Notes: generated by a model not told the origin, from the letters alone. A DNA stretch of 25,071 nucleotides from DATFKA01 sp042095835 (GCA_042095835.1 JBELML010000092.1:1-25071); one strand, 5' to 3'; shown: positions 1-8,347, counted from the stretch's first letter. Made by a program: numbers and translations.

Positions 1-82
1 GCGGTTTTGAATTGGAGTTTCAGTAAGAATTATAAAAAATTGCAGGGTAATTTTTGGTGCGTTTGTCCTAGCTCTAAAGTCC

Positions 83-117
83 TTGCTCCAGAGCTTATTA
101 AAGATTGCTTACTTTTG
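83..117 (+). promoter_or_regulatory. Bacteroidota-type promoter for the lipoprotein gene
   Basis: TACTTTTG at 110-117 matches the -7 consensus TAnnTTTG exactly. A TTG at 83-85 lies 24 nt upstream, slightly longer than the usual -33/-7 gap. Transcription would start near 124, about 18 nt before the ATG at 142. This supports that ATG over the TTG at position 7. Confidence 0.5.
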
Positions 118-141
118 TGGAGAATAAGAAAATTGAGAAGA

Positions 142-537
142 ATGATAAAAAACAAATCTCTACTAGGAGGCCTGTTGATTATTGGATTATGCTTGTGGGC
201 TTGCAATGAATCGGCAAGGATACTTAAAGACCTAGATGGACAATGGGAAGCGATTGAGCTTTCTGAGGATGGACAACGTTTAGCTCTCGATTCAGCTGCT
301 GTAGGATTTTTATTTGATGCAGCAACTAAACGCTATCAATTCAATAGTACTTTGAAGTATCGAGAGGCTGGTAGCTTCTATGTGCAATCCAAATACCTCG
401 TCACCAAGGACACCACCAAAGAAAATAGCCAAGAGAAAAATGTGGAGATTGTCTCCGTGAAGGCCGATACCTTGATCATAAAAATGAAAGAAGGTAAAAA
501 AGACAGGCTGCTCACTTTGGTAAGTATAGAGGAATAA
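142..537 (+). CDS. Small lipoprotein, lipocalin-like
   Basis: A 131-residue protein. The N-terminus has a short basic stretch, a hydrophobic segment (residues 7-19) and a lipobox LWAC with the lipidated Cys at residue 21, so it should be exported and anchored in a membrane. The mature part begins with a Leu-Asp-Gly-Gln-Trp-Glu-Ala pattern, which resembles the opening strand of lipocalin-like domains found in many Bacteroidota lipoproteins, and continues as alternating beta-like segments ending in a Lys/Glu-rich tail. The frame is open upstream to a TTG at position 7, but that extension has no signal-peptide logic and the promoter at 110-117 would lie inside it, so the ATG at 142 is chosen. 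It lies 51 bp upstream of the BCCT gene on the same strand and could be co-transcribed with it. Function unknown; the lipocalin-like assignment is a resemblance only. Confidence 0.75.
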   Translation: MIKNKSLLGGLLIIGLCLWACNESARILKDLDGQWEAIELSEDGQRLALDSAAVGFLFDAATKRYQFNSTLKYREAGSFYVQSKYLVTKDTTKENSQEKNVEIVSVKADTLIIKMKEGKKDRLLTLVSIEE

Positions 538-588
538 TAGATCTGTACGACAAGAATTGCCAAGATCATTAATTTATAATAGCTCCAC

Positions 589-2106
589 ATGACCAACATC
601 AACAAGAAAGTATTCTTCCCGCCACTAGTGTTTTTAGTACTCACCGTTGTGTTCAGCCTACTCAATCCAGACGGTTTTTTGTCATGGGTAGGAGCTGCCA
701 ATGTTTGGGTGCTGGATAACTTTGGTTGGTTATTCTCCTGGAGTACCTTGATGTTTTTGGTGATATTGCTCGTAGTTTATTTTTCGCCCATTGCTAAAGT
801 AAGGATAGGTGGGAAAAATGCTCAACCGATATTGACCAAGTGGCGCTGGTTTGCTATCACCCTTTGTACTACTATCGCTACGGGGATTTTGTTTTGGGGT
901 CCGGCTGAGCCACTGTATCACCTCAATACGCCCCCAGCAGGCTTGGGTATTGAGATAGCCTCAGCGGAGGCTGAGCAGTTTGCAGTATCAACAATGTTTA
1001 TGCATTGGACACTTACACCATATGGGATTTATACCTTAGCAGGCTTGTTATTTGCCTTGTCCTATTATAATCTAAAACAGCCTTTTAGTCTAGGTTCTTT
1101 ATTATATCCGGCGGTAGGAGATCGAGCCCACGGTTATCTAGGGACCATCACAGATATCATTTGCCTGTACGGATTAGTGGCAGGCATGGCGGCTTCTTTA
1201 GGTACGGGCATTCTCACATTGATGGGCGGAATGGAGTCGGTATTAGGCTTAAAACCTTCCAATTTCCTATTGGCTCTTATCGCCTTAGGAGTGGTGATTA
1301 CTTTTATCATTTCGGCGGCGAGTGGTTTGATGAAAGGTATTCGTATCCTTTCGGATTTCAATATCAAGGCATTTATGGGTTTAGCGATTTTTATACTGAT
1401 CACTGGACCAACTTTGTACATGTTCCAAGTAGGTGGAAAAGGATTAATAGATTTTGTGATCAATTTCTTTCCTAGAAGTGTGAATATCGGTTCCAACCTC
1501 GATCAATCCTGGTTGAATAGTTGGACCATCTTTTATTGGGCCAATTGGTTGGCATGGACACCTATTACGGCTTTGTTTTTGGGTCGATTGTCGGTAGGCT
1601 ATACCGTACGAGATTACATCCACTACAACCTGATTTTTCCTTCCATCTTTAGCGGCTTTTGGATGGTCATTTTTGGTGGTACTTCCATGTATAAAGACTT
1701 AAATGGCGATGGTTTTCTTTACCAAATCCTTAGCACCGAAGGCGAGCAGAATGTGATATTCACCATTTTAGGCGACCTACCACTAGGCGCTATTTTGAGT
1801 GTCGCTTTCTTATTTATTGTTTTCGTATCCTATGTGACAGCTGCAGACTCCAATACCTCTGCGATGAGTGGTATCAGCACCAAAGGCATCTCTCCGGAAA
1901 ATCCCGAAGCACCTCTCCTAATCAAAGTGATTTGGGGAAGTTTAATAGGCATTATCGCTTGGGTGATGATCACCTCTGCTGGCGTAGATGGCATCCGGAT
2001 GATCTCCGTCTTAGGAGGTTTTCCAGCACTTTTTCTAGTGATCGCAGTAGCCTTCGGTTTAGTCCGTCTGATTGGTCAAAAAGACCGCCTAACGAAAGAA
2101 ACCTAA
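589..2106 (+). CDS. BCCT family transporter (betaine/choline/carnitine type)
   Basis: A 505-residue multi-pass inner-membrane protein, normal length for BCCT carriers. Family marks in order: WGPAEPLYH (residues 103-111); MHWTLTPYGIY (138-148); a glycine-rich stretch GMAASLGTG (199-207), in the place of the unwound helix of BetP; the hallmark segment from FYWANW through AWTP to GRLSVGYTVRDYI (315-344); and VTAADSNTSAMSG (416-428). These carriers take up quaternary ammonium compounds such as glycine betaine, choline or carnitine, usually with Na+ or H+, for osmoprotection or catabolism. The exact substrate cannot be fixed from sequence. The hydrophilic C-terminal tail is very short (about 12 residues), so the long C-terminal osmosensing domain of BetP is absent. 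No exact TAnnTTTG box was found in the 51-bp upstream gap, consistent with co-transcription with the lipoprotein. Confidence 0.93.
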   Translation: MTNINKKVFFPPLVFLVLTVVFSLLNPDGFLSWVGAANVWVLDNFGWLFSWSTLMFLVILLVVYFSPIAKVRIGGKNAQPILTKWRWFAITLCTTIATGILFWGPAEPLYHLNTPPAGLGIEIASAEAEQFAVSTMFMHWTLTPYGIYTLAGLLFALSYYNLKQPFSLGSLLYPAVGDRAHGYLGTITDIICLYGLVAGMAASLGTGILTLMGGMESVLGLKPSNFLLALIALGVVITFIISAASGLMKGIRILSDFNIKAFMGLAIFILITGPTLYMFQVGGKGLIDFVINFFPRSVNIGSNLDQSWLNSWTIFYWANWLAWTPITALFLGRLSVGYTVRDYIHYNLIFPSIFSGFWMVIFGGTSMYKDLNGDGFLYQILSTEGEQNVIFTILGDLPLGAILSVAFLFIVFVSYVTAADSNTSAMSGISTKGISPENPEAPLLIKVIWGSLIGIIAWVMITSAGVDGIRMISVLGGFPALFLVIAVAFGLVRLIGQKDRLTKET

Positions 2107-2113
2107 GCTCATT

Positions 2114-2155
2114 GTCAGGTGTCAGGTGCCATGTATCATGTGTCAGGTGTCATGT
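2114..2155 (+). repeat. Six-unit heptamer array A
   Basis: Six consecutive 7-nt units in perfect register: GTCAGGT, GTCAGGT, GCCATGT, ATCATGT, GTCAGGT, GTCATGT (consensus GYCAKGT). It begins 7 nt after the BCCT stop codon, in its 3' untranslated region. A further unit follows at 2236-2242 after an 80-bp interruption. Confidence 0.8.
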
Positions 2156-2165
2156 TAATGAGACC

Positions 2166-2188
2166 ATTGTAGTGCGCAGCAATACAAT
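2166..2188. repeat. REP-like hairpin interrupting heptamer array A
   Basis: Arms ATTGTA (2166-2171) and TACAAT (2183-2188) enclose an inner TGC/GCA pairing with a three-base loop, giving about nine base pairs with one mismatch. It sits in the 80-bp segment separating the six heptamers from the last unit. No T-run follows, so it is a poor intrinsic terminator. It may be a REP-like element, but no second copy was seen in this window. Confidence 0.35.
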
Positions 2189-2232
2189 CTGGTCGAATTA
2201 ATCCCAGCTTAGCGCAGCGGATGTCGGGATGC

Positions 2233-2255
2233 TGTGTCAGGTGTCTAAACTCCAC
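2233..2255 (+). repeat. Dispersed 23-nt element, copy 1 (heptamer plus TAAACTCCAC tail)
   Basis: A GTCAGGT unit followed by GTC and the tail TAAACTCCAC. The same 23 nt recur at 12258-12280 with a single base change (T to C at the eleventh base). Confidence 0.75.
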
Positions 2256-2260
2256 CCCAC

Positions 2261-2307
2261 TTAACCTAATAAACTTATAAACCCATAACCCATAAACCCA
2301 AACCCTA
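2261..2307 (-). repeat. Telomere-like GGGTTT/GGGTTAT patch at the kbl stop
   Basis: On the minus strand the TAG stop of kbl (2305-2307) supplies the first G of a run of GGG tracts separated by TTT, TTTAT and TTAT, followed by degenerate TTTATAAG and TTTATTAGG units. The unit period is 7-8 nt. Four GGG tracts with loops of 3, 5 and 4 nt satisfy the simple G-quadruplex pattern on the transcript strand. Confidence 0.65.
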
Positions 2308-3492
2308 AATCACCCCCAACTCTTTCCCCACTTTAGTAAAAGCAGCGACTGCTTTCTCCAAGTGTGGTCGATCATGAGCGGCAGAAAGTTGGACACGAAT
2401 TCTGGCCTTTCCTTTAGGAACAACAGGGTAGAAAAATCCTATAACGTAGATGCCTTCCTCTAGTAGTTTATTGGCAAAGGTTTGGGAAAGCTTCGCATCA
2501 TATAGCATGACTGGTACGATAGGGTGCTCACCTGGTACAATATCAAAACCCGCAGCGATCATTGCTGACCTGAAGTAGTGGGTATTCTCTTCTAACTTGT
2601 CTCGCAAAGCGGTTGATCCAGTAAGAATATCAAGGACCTTAATAGAGGCTCCTACGATGGCTGGGGCAACCGTATTGGAGAACAAATAAGGTCTAGAACG
2701 CTGACGTAGCATATCTACAATCTCTTTGCGAGCAGCCGTAAAACCACCTGATGCACCGCCTAATGCCTTGCCCAGGGTACCGGTGATAATGTCTACGCGG
2801 CCCATCACATTTCTATATTCATGCGTACCGCGACCTGTTTTGCCCACAAACCCAGAGGCATGGCATTCATCTACCATAACCATAGCATCATATTGATCGG
2901 CTAGATCACAGATTTTATCAAGTTGAGCAATGGTGCCATCCATAGAAAAGACACCATCGGTGGCGATCAGTCGACGTCTTGCACCCTGCGCTTCTTGCAG
3001 TTTGGCTTCTAAATCAGCCATGTCATTATTCAGATAGCGATAGCGCGCTGCTTTGCACAAGCGGATTCCATCAATAATGGAGGCGTGATTCAATTGATCT
3101 GATATGATCGCGTCTTCTTTGCTAAGAATAGGCTCGAATAGCCCACCATTAGCATCAAAAGCGGCAGCATATAGAATGGTATCTTCCATACCTAAGAATT
3201 CAGATATTTTTTGCTCTAGCTCTTTGTGGATATCTTGAGTTCCACAAATAAAGCGTACGGAAGAAAGGCCAAAACCATGACTGTCAATTGTGGCCTTAGC
3301 AGCCTCTAAAACAGCAGGATCTGCCGACAGTCCCAGGTAGTTGTTGGCGCAAAAATTAAGCACTTCCTGGCCATCACTGACCTTGATATCTGCGCCCTGT
3401 GGTGTAATAATGATGCGTTCCTCCTTATAGAGTCCTGCTTCTTTAATTTCTTCTAATTCTTTGGTTAAATTTGGTTCTACTTGTGTGTACAT
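2305..3492 (-). CDS. kbl: Glycine C-acetyltransferase (2-amino-3-ketobutyrate CoA ligase)
   Basis: A 395-residue PLP enzyme of the alpha-oxoamine synthase group, very close throughout to E. coli Kbl (398 aa). It converts 2-amino-3-oxobutyrate plus CoA to glycine plus acetyl-CoA in threonine degradation, in the cytoplasm. Visible marks, numbered from the chosen start: NFCANNYLGL near residue 47; the segment from SHGFG through SSVRF to ICGTQ near 71; NHASIIDG near 135; VDECHASGF with Asp208 and His211 at the cofactor ring; and the Schiff-base lysine Lys242 in TGTLGKALGG. The partner threonine dehydrogenase (tdh) is not in the window. The ATG at 3492 matches family length. An alternative TTG at 3517-3519 would add nine residues and has an unusually good AGGAGG five nt upstream, so the start is not fully settled. 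The next gene, on the same strand upstream, is an unrelated ABC exporter. Confidence 0.96.
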   Translation of the reverse strand: MYTQVEPNLTKELEEIKEAGLYKEERIIITPQGADIKVSDGQEVLNFCANNYLGLSADPAVLEAAKATIDSHGFGLSSVRFICGTQDIHKELEQKISEFLGMEDTILYAAAFDANGGLFEPILSKEDAIISDQLNHASIIDGIRLCKAARYRYLNNDMADLEAKLQEAQGARRRLIATDGVFSMDGTIAQLDKICDLADQYDAMVMVDECHASGFVGKTGRGTHEYRNVMGRVDIITGTLGKALGGASGGFTAARKEIVDMLRQRSRPYLFSNTVAPAIVGASIKVLDILTGSTALRDKLEENTHYFRSAMIAAGFDIVPGEHPIVPVMLYDAKLSQTFANKLLEEGIYVIGFFYPVVPKGKARIRVQLSAAHDRPHLEKAVAAFTKVGKELGVI

Positions 3493-3562
3493 GTCAATGT
3501 TCAATGTGTGAGTGATCAATGGCTCCTCCTAGGAGTCAATGAATAATCTGATTTTATAATAT

Positions 3563-3593
3563 AAAAGGTATGCTTTAAAATTTACTGCTCCAA
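3563..3593 (-). promoter_or_regulatory. Candidate kbl promoter
   Basis: On the minus strand TTG (3591-3593), a 20-nt gap and TACCTTTT (3563-3570, 7 of 8 matches to TAnnTTTG) give a good Bacteroidota promoter layout. Transcription would start near 3556. The -33 element lies just downstream of the ABC exporter stop codon. Confidence 0.4.
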
Positions 3594-3596
3594 TTC

Positions 3597-5378
3597 CTAC
3601 GAAACTTCTTCCACACTTTGTTTCTCAAACAAATCTGCATAATAACCACCACTTTGGATAAGCGACTCGTGAGTGCCCATTTCTACAATGCTCCCTTCAT
3701 CCAATACGATGATTTTATCGAATTCAATTAGGGAATAGATTCTGTGCGTAATTATGATGCAAGTTTTCTCTTGCAGATAGTCATTGAAGTAACCAAGGAT
3801 CTGTTTTTCTGTATTGGTGTCTACTGCTGAAAGGCAGTCATCTAAGATGATAATGTCTGGCTTTTTGATTAAAGCGCGAGCGATGGACACCCTTTGTTTT
3901 TGACCACCTGATAGGGTGACACCTCTTTCTCCTACAAAGGTATCAAAGCCATCGCTGAGGCCCTTGATATCATCATAAACCGCAGCATATTTAGCAAACT
4001 TTTCTACCTCAGGTCTATCGGAATCTCTTTCGCCAAAAGCGATATTGTCGGCAATGGTGTCTGAGAATAAAAATACATCTTGAGGGACATATCCAATCTG
4101 CTGGCGTAAATGGGCTAGATTCCGATTCCGGATATCTTCTCCATCTATTTTGATACTGCCTGCGCTGACATCATACATTCGTAAAAGAAGGTCGGCTACA
4201 GTGGTTTTGCCAGAGCCCGTTCGCCCAACGATGGCCAGCTTTTCCCCAGGATTGAGCGTAAGATTGAAATCCTTAATGGCTTGAATACCAGTATCGGGAT
4301 AAGTAAAGTTGACCTTTTCAAATTCTATTTTCCCTTTGATAGGCTGAATATCTTCTACTGTATTGCTTATGGCCGTAGGGGTATCTAGAAACTCATTTAT
4401 TCTTTTTTGAGAGGCTGCCGCCTGTTGAATGATTGAGGCAATCCAACCAATGGCGGTTACAGGCCAAGTCAGCATATTAACATAGATCACAAACTCGGCG
4501 ATATTACCCGGCGTAATCGCTCCATTGACCACTTGATGTCCACCAATGTATACGGTGATAGCTGTACTTGCTCCAATCAAAAGTAACATCAATGGAAAGA
4601 ATAGGGCATTCACTCTGGCAAGATCGAGGGCTTTGACTTTATAATCTTCACTTTGATCAGAGAAAAAACGCGTCATTGCGGATTCTTGCACATAGGACTT
4701 TACTACTCTTATACCAGAATAGACTTCTTGAGCGGTACTATTTAAGGTAGATAATTGCGCCTGAATTACCGAACTCTTTTTATTGATCAGATTACTAACG
4801 TAATAAATAGAAAGGGAGAGAATAGGTAGCGGTGCCAGGCAATACAATGTCAATTCTACATTTACAGCTAGCATACTGGAGATGACCATGATAAATAAGG
4901 AAACCAGATTAATCCCGTAAAGCACAGCTGGCCCTAGATACATTCGGACTTTATTCACATCCTCCGTTATTCGGGCCATTAAGTCCCCCGTATTATTTCT
5001 TTTATAAAAGCCGAGATCCAGCTCTTGGTAGTGAGCAAAAATTTGCTTTCGCATATCGTATTCAATCAAGCGGGACATCACGATGATGGTTTGCCGCATG
5101 AAATACATGAACACGCCCATGACCAGTGCTAGGAGCAATACTAATCCGCCGAAGAATAATAGTTGCTGGCCCAGCATACCAAAATATTCATTTTGTAGAC
5201 TACTTCCCTGGAAGGTGCTATAAAGACCAATATTGGCGATGACCAAATCCAGTGCTTCCCGAATCATCTGGGGCTGTAGCACCCGGAAATAATTCGACAA
5301 GGAGACGAAGAGGATACCAAATAGGAAGTGCCACTTATATTTTACAAAAAATCGATTAAGTACAGCGAGGTCCTTCAT
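3597..5378 (-). CDS. ABC exporter half-transporter, MdlA/YheI-like, Walker B Asp variant
   Basis: A 593-residue fused membrane-plus-ATPase half-transporter (type I exporter fold). Residues 1 to about 320 hold six membrane helices with the coupling-helix sequence FYKRNNTGDLMARITEDV near 124-141. The ATPase follows: Walker A GRTGSGKTT (385-393), Q-loop Gln433, signature LSGGQ (489-493), Walker B ILDD (511-514), H-loop His545. The catalytic Glu after Walker B is Asp (ILDDCLSAVD). This is also the state in E. coli MdlA and Bacillus YheI, one half of heterodimeric exporters with one degenerate site, so a partner is expected; none is in the window. Likely exports lipids or drugs. ATG at 5378 chosen; a TTG at 5402 would add eight residues. 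Confidence 0.92.
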   Translation of the reverse strand: MKDLAVLNRFFVKYKWHFLFGILFVSLSNYFRVLQPQMIREALDLVIANIGLYSTFQGSSLQNEYFGMLGQQLLFFGGLVLLLALVMGVFMYFMRQTIIVMSRLIEYDMRKQIFAHYQELDLGFYKRNNTGDLMARITEDVNKVRMYLGPAVLYGINLVSLFIMVISSMLAVNVELTLYCLAPLPILSLSIYYVSNLINKKSSVIQAQLSTLNSTAQEVYSGIRVVKSYVQESAMTRFFSDQSEDYKVKALDLARVNALFFPLMLLLIGASTAITVYIGGHQVVNGAITPGNIAEFVIYVNMLTWPVTAIGWIASIIQQAAASQKRINEFLDTPTAISNTVEDIQPIKGKIEFEKVNFTYPDTGIQAIKDFNLTLNPGEKLAIVGRTGSGKTTVADLLLRMYDVSAGSIKIDGEDIRNRNLAHLRQQIGYVPQDVFLFSDTIADNIAFGERDSDRPEVEKFAKYAAVYDDIKGLSDGFDTFVGERGVTLSGGQKQRVSIARALIKKPDIIILDDCLSAVDTNTEKQILGYFNDYLQEKTCIIITHRIYSLIEFDKIIVLDEGSIVEMGTHESLIQSGGYYADLFEKQSVEEVS

Positions 5379-5437
5379 GTACGTATAATAATTGAATACC
5401 AAATAAAACCGCTGGAATAGGTATTAAGTTTCAAGAA

Positions 5438-5464
5438 CAAAGATAGAAATTTCCCTTTTCCAAA
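5438..5464 (-). promoter_or_regulatory. Promoter of the ABC exporter gene
   Basis: On the minus strand TATCTTTG (5438-5445) matches TAnnTTTG exactly, with TTTG (5461-5464) 15 nt upstream, slightly short of the usual gap. Transcription would start near 5431, about 53 nt before the ATG at 5378. Confidence 0.5.
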
Positions 5465-5501
5465 TCGTTTTTTACACTTCTATACCGTTCGTTCATCGTA
5501 A

Positions 5502-5536
5502 TTTGGTAAAGATGCTGCGGCAATTGCCTATTCTTG
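5502..5536 (+). promoter_or_regulatory. Weak candidate promoter for the S9 peptidase gene
   Basis: TTTG at 5502-5505, a 23-nt gap and TATTCTTG at 5529-5536 (7 of 8 matches to TAnnTTTG). It lies in the 266-bp gap between divergent genes. Nothing else distinctive is seen there apart from a GCCTAAGCCTA direct repeat near 5615. Confidence 0.3.
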
Positions 5537-5644
5537 GCATTTGAAAATTCTAGGTTTAAGGTTTATAGAGTTGGAAAAGCTTACTCTTCCGCCATGTTCC
5601 TACGCTGAGGCTAAAGCCTAAGCCTAGGTAGACAACATTAAAAT

Positions 5645-8164
5645 ATGCAAAGATTACTATTACTCTTCACACTCGTCTTGTGCTTATGCACCGAAACTTT
5701 TGCACAAAGCGAATCGGTGGTTAAAGCAGATTATCGCACAGCTTCCCGTTTTTCATCTACTCAGGTTAGAAAGATGGTCCACTCCACAACGGTCAATCCA
5801 CATTGGCTGAAAGAAAGCAACCGCTTTTGGTATACCTATGAAACTTCGGAGGGAAAGTTCTACTATATCGTGGATCCGATCAGAAAGACTAAAAAAGTAC
5901 TTTTTGATAATGCAAAAATGGCAGCAGATATGTCTCGCTTGACGGGCGATCCATTCGATGCCAAGCATATGTTCATCAGTAATTTGAAGTTTATCAAAGA
6001 CGAAACGGCTTTACAATTTGAAGTCAAAAGTAAGCTCGTTTGGGAAGAAGAAGAGGAGGAGGAAGAAATGGAAGGCGATAGCCAAGAGGAGAAAAAAGCG
6101 CCCAAAAAGAAAGCAAAAAAAGAGCGTAAAATCTGGCATTTCGAATACGATTTGAATACCCAGACCTTGCGATTACTTGAAGATTACGAAAAGCCCAAAA
6201 AGCGCCCCTCTTGGGCCAATATTGCTCCCGATAGTTCCTACATTCTTTTTGCTAAAAACCATAACCTCTATTGGATGGATAAGGAGAATTTTCTCAAAGC
6301 CTTAGAGGATGAGAAAGATTCTACCATTGTTGAAAATCAATGGACAACGGATGGCGAAGCGTATTTTACCTACGCTGCAAATAGTTCTGGACTAGGCAAA
6401 ACAAATGTTGACAAAAAGAAGGACAAAGATAAAAGAGAACGAGCCTACGTGCTTTGGAGCCCAGACTCCAAACGTTTTATTATGACTCGCGCAGATCAGA
6501 GACATGTAAAAGAGCTTTGGGTTATCAATTCTGTAGCTAATCCAAGACCTACTTTGGAGACCTACAAATATCATATGCCAGGTGAAAAAGAAGCACCTCA
6601 ATATGATCTATTGATCTTCAATTTTGATGATAAAAGCCAAATGGAAGTAGCCGTAGATACCTTCAAAGATCAAACATTGGCCACCTTCCGAAAACGGACA
6701 CTCAAAAGTGACCAAGACAATGATTTTAGACCCAACTTTTGGTTGGGAGATGACAATAGCTTCCACCTCGCTAGGACTAGCCGTGATCTTAAACGGGTAG
6801 ACTTATTGGAGGTAGATGCCAAGACTGGAGAGGTCAGTATTCGAGTAGAAGAAAGATTGAATACCTATGTAGAATATCGGAATCCCGAACTGGTGAATGG
6901 GGGCAAAGAGTTGATCCATCAGTCAGAAAGAGATGGTTGGTCTCACTTGTATCTTTATGATGATCAGGGGAAAATGAAAAATCAAATCACCTCTGGACCT
7001 TGGCATGTTAATGGCATTGAGAAAGTAGATGAGAAAAATCGACAAGTTTACTTCTGGGCCAATGCAAGAGAAAAAGGCGAAGATCCTTACTATAATCATA
7101 TGTACCGGATTAATTTTGATGGCTCTGGCCTGAAACTGCTCAATCCTGGCAACTATAACCACAGTCCTAATATGAATGATCAAATGACCCACTTTGTGGA
7201 CAATTATTCTAGGGTAGATGCCACACCAAAGTCGGTATTGATCGATAATCAAGGGAATACCGTCATGGATCTAGAGACAGCAGATCTTTCCAAATTAATG
7301 GAGACGGGCTACCAATTCCCAGAGCCCTACACTGTTAAAGCTGATGATGGTGTCACCGATCTTTATGGAGTGATGTATAAGCCTTTCAACTTTGATTCCA
7401 CCAAATCGTATCCTGTTTTATTATATGTCTATCCTGGGCCACAAACGGAGGCGGTGAATAAGGGTTTTTCTTCTAGAATGGATCGATTGGATCGTATGGC
7501 GCAGTTGGGCTTCATCGTGTTGACAGTGGGTAATCGGGGCGGTCACCCCATACGCTCGAAGTGGTACCATAACTATGGCTATGGAAACCTCAGAGACTAT
7601 GGACTAGCAGATAAGAAGGTAACCGTAGAACAGATGGCAGATCGCTATTCTTTTATCGATATTGATCGGGTGGGTATACACGGGCACTCTGGAGGTGGCT
7701 TTATGTCTACTGCGGCTATGCTTGTTTATCCGGATTTCTTCAAGGTAGCGGTTTCTTCTTCTGGTAACCATGATAATGCAGTCTACAATAGATGGTGGTC
7801 TGAAAAACACCACGGAGTAGAAGAAATCAAGGATGACAAAGGGAATATATCTTTTAAATATGATATTGATAAGAATCCCAATCTAGCCAAAAATTTAAAG
7901 GGTAAACTCTTGATCACTACGGGTGATATCGATAATAATGTGCATCCCGCTGGTACGATTCGTATGGCCAATGCTCTAATCAAAGCCAATAAACGGTTCG
8001 ACTTTTTCATTTTTCCTGGACAACGACATGGCTATGGAAATATGAATGAGTACTTCTTTTGGTTACGTGCCGATTATTTTGTGGAGCATTTAATGGGAGA
8101 TAGAGAATCGAGCTCCTCTACCGACCTGATAGAGATGAATAGAGATAAAGCAATGAATAAATAG
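5645..8164 (+). CDS. Secreted S9 family peptidase, dipeptidyl-peptidase IV type
   Basis: An 839-residue serine peptidase with a Sec signal peptide (residues 1-20, ending TFAQ), so periplasmic or outer-surface. Residues from about 60 to 560 form the DPP-IV N-terminal beta-propeller region; about 580 to 820 are the alpha/beta-hydrolase catalytic domain. The triad is visible: Ser682 in GHSGGGF, Asp763 in the TGDIDNNVHP segment (Asn765 falls where human DPP-IV Asn710 lines the substrate pocket), and His795 in GQRHGYG. The family removes N-terminal dipeptides or cleaves after proline, so nutrient peptide scavenging is likely. Oddity: a strongly charged stretch near residues 133-162, first a run of Glu, then Lys-rich, probably an exposed propeller loop. 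No T9SS C-terminal sorting domain is evident. It is divergent from the ABC exporter gene and followed by a stem-loop. Confidence 0.93.
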   Translation: MQRLLLLFTLVLCLCTETFAQSESVVKADYRTASRFSSTQVRKMVHSTTVNPHWLKESNRFWYTYETSEGKFYYIVDPIRKTKKVLFDNAKMAADMSRLTGDPFDAKHMFISNLKFIKDETALQFEVKSKLVWEEEEEEEEMEGDSQEEKKAPKKKAKKERKIWHFEYDLNTQTLRLLEDYEKPKKRPSWANIAPDSSYILFAKNHNLYWMDKENFLKALEDEKDSTIVENQWTTDGEAYFTYAANSSGLGKTNVDKKKDKDKRERAYVLWSPDSKRFIMTRADQRHVKELWVINSVANPRPTLETYKYHMPGEKEAPQYDLLIFNFDDKSQMEVAVDTFKDQTLATFRKRTLKSDQDNDFRPNFWLGDDNSFHLARTSRDLKRVDLLEVDAKTGEVSIRVEERLNTYVEYRNPELVNGGKELIHQSERDGWSHLYLYDDQGKMKNQITSGPWHVNGIEKVDEKNRQVYFWANAREKGEDPYYNHMYRINFDGSGLKLLNPGNYNHSPNMNDQMTHFVDNYSRVDATPKSVLIDNQGNTVMDLETADLSKLMETGYQFPEPYTVKADDGVTDLYGVMYKPFNFDSTKSYPVLLYVYPGPQTEAVNKGFSSRMDRLDRMAQLGFIVLTVGNRGGHPIRSKWYHNYGYGNLRDYGLADKKVTVEQMADRYSFIDIDRVGIHGHSGGGFMSTAAMLVYPDFFKVAVSSSGNHDNAVYNRWWSEKHHGVEEIKDDKGNISFKYDIDKNPNLAKNLKGKLLITTGDIDNNVHPAGTIRMANALIKANKRFDFFIFPGQRHGYGNMNEYFFWLRADYFVEHLMGDRESSSSTDLIEMNRDKAMNK

Positions 8165-8171
8165 ATCTTTT

Positions 8172-8209
8172 CAATGGGTGAATGGGCATAATGACTCATT
8201 CCCCCATTG
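8172..8209. terminator. Stem-loop after the S9 peptidase gene
   Basis: CAATGGG (8172-8178) pairs with CCCATTG (8203-8209). An inner AATG (8181-8184) pairs with CATT (8197-8200) across a 2x2 internal loop, with a 12-nt apical loop. It starts 8 nt after the stop codon. There is no T-run downstream, so termination is likely but not certain. Confidence 0.45.
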
Positions 8210-8277
8210 CTCAACCCAACATAGTCCCAAATCAAGCTTGTTCTTTGATGCCAGGGTTTTACAAAGTATCTTACTCA

Positions 8278-8285
8278 TACATTTG
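8278..8285 (+). promoter_or_regulatory. -7 box for the membrane protein/GNAT pair
   Basis: TACATTTG matches TAnnTTTG exactly. No good -33 TTG was found at the usual distance. Transcription would begin near 8292, about 56 nt before the TTG start at 8348, which argues against any start further upstream. Confidence 0.4.
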
Positions 8286-8347
8286 CTGTCTTTACCTATA
8301 ACAAAGGCAGGCAGGATATCAACAAACCACAACTTCAAAACTTCATA

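Noticed and set aside
69..94. AGCTCT/AGAGCT hairpin near the left edge
   Set aside because: A six-base-pair stem with a 14-nt loop is common by chance; the upstream gene it might terminate is not visible.
2107..2304. CRISPR array or mobile element between the BCCT gene and kbl
   Set aside because: Units are 7-8 nt without spacers, and no transposase or terminal repeats are present.
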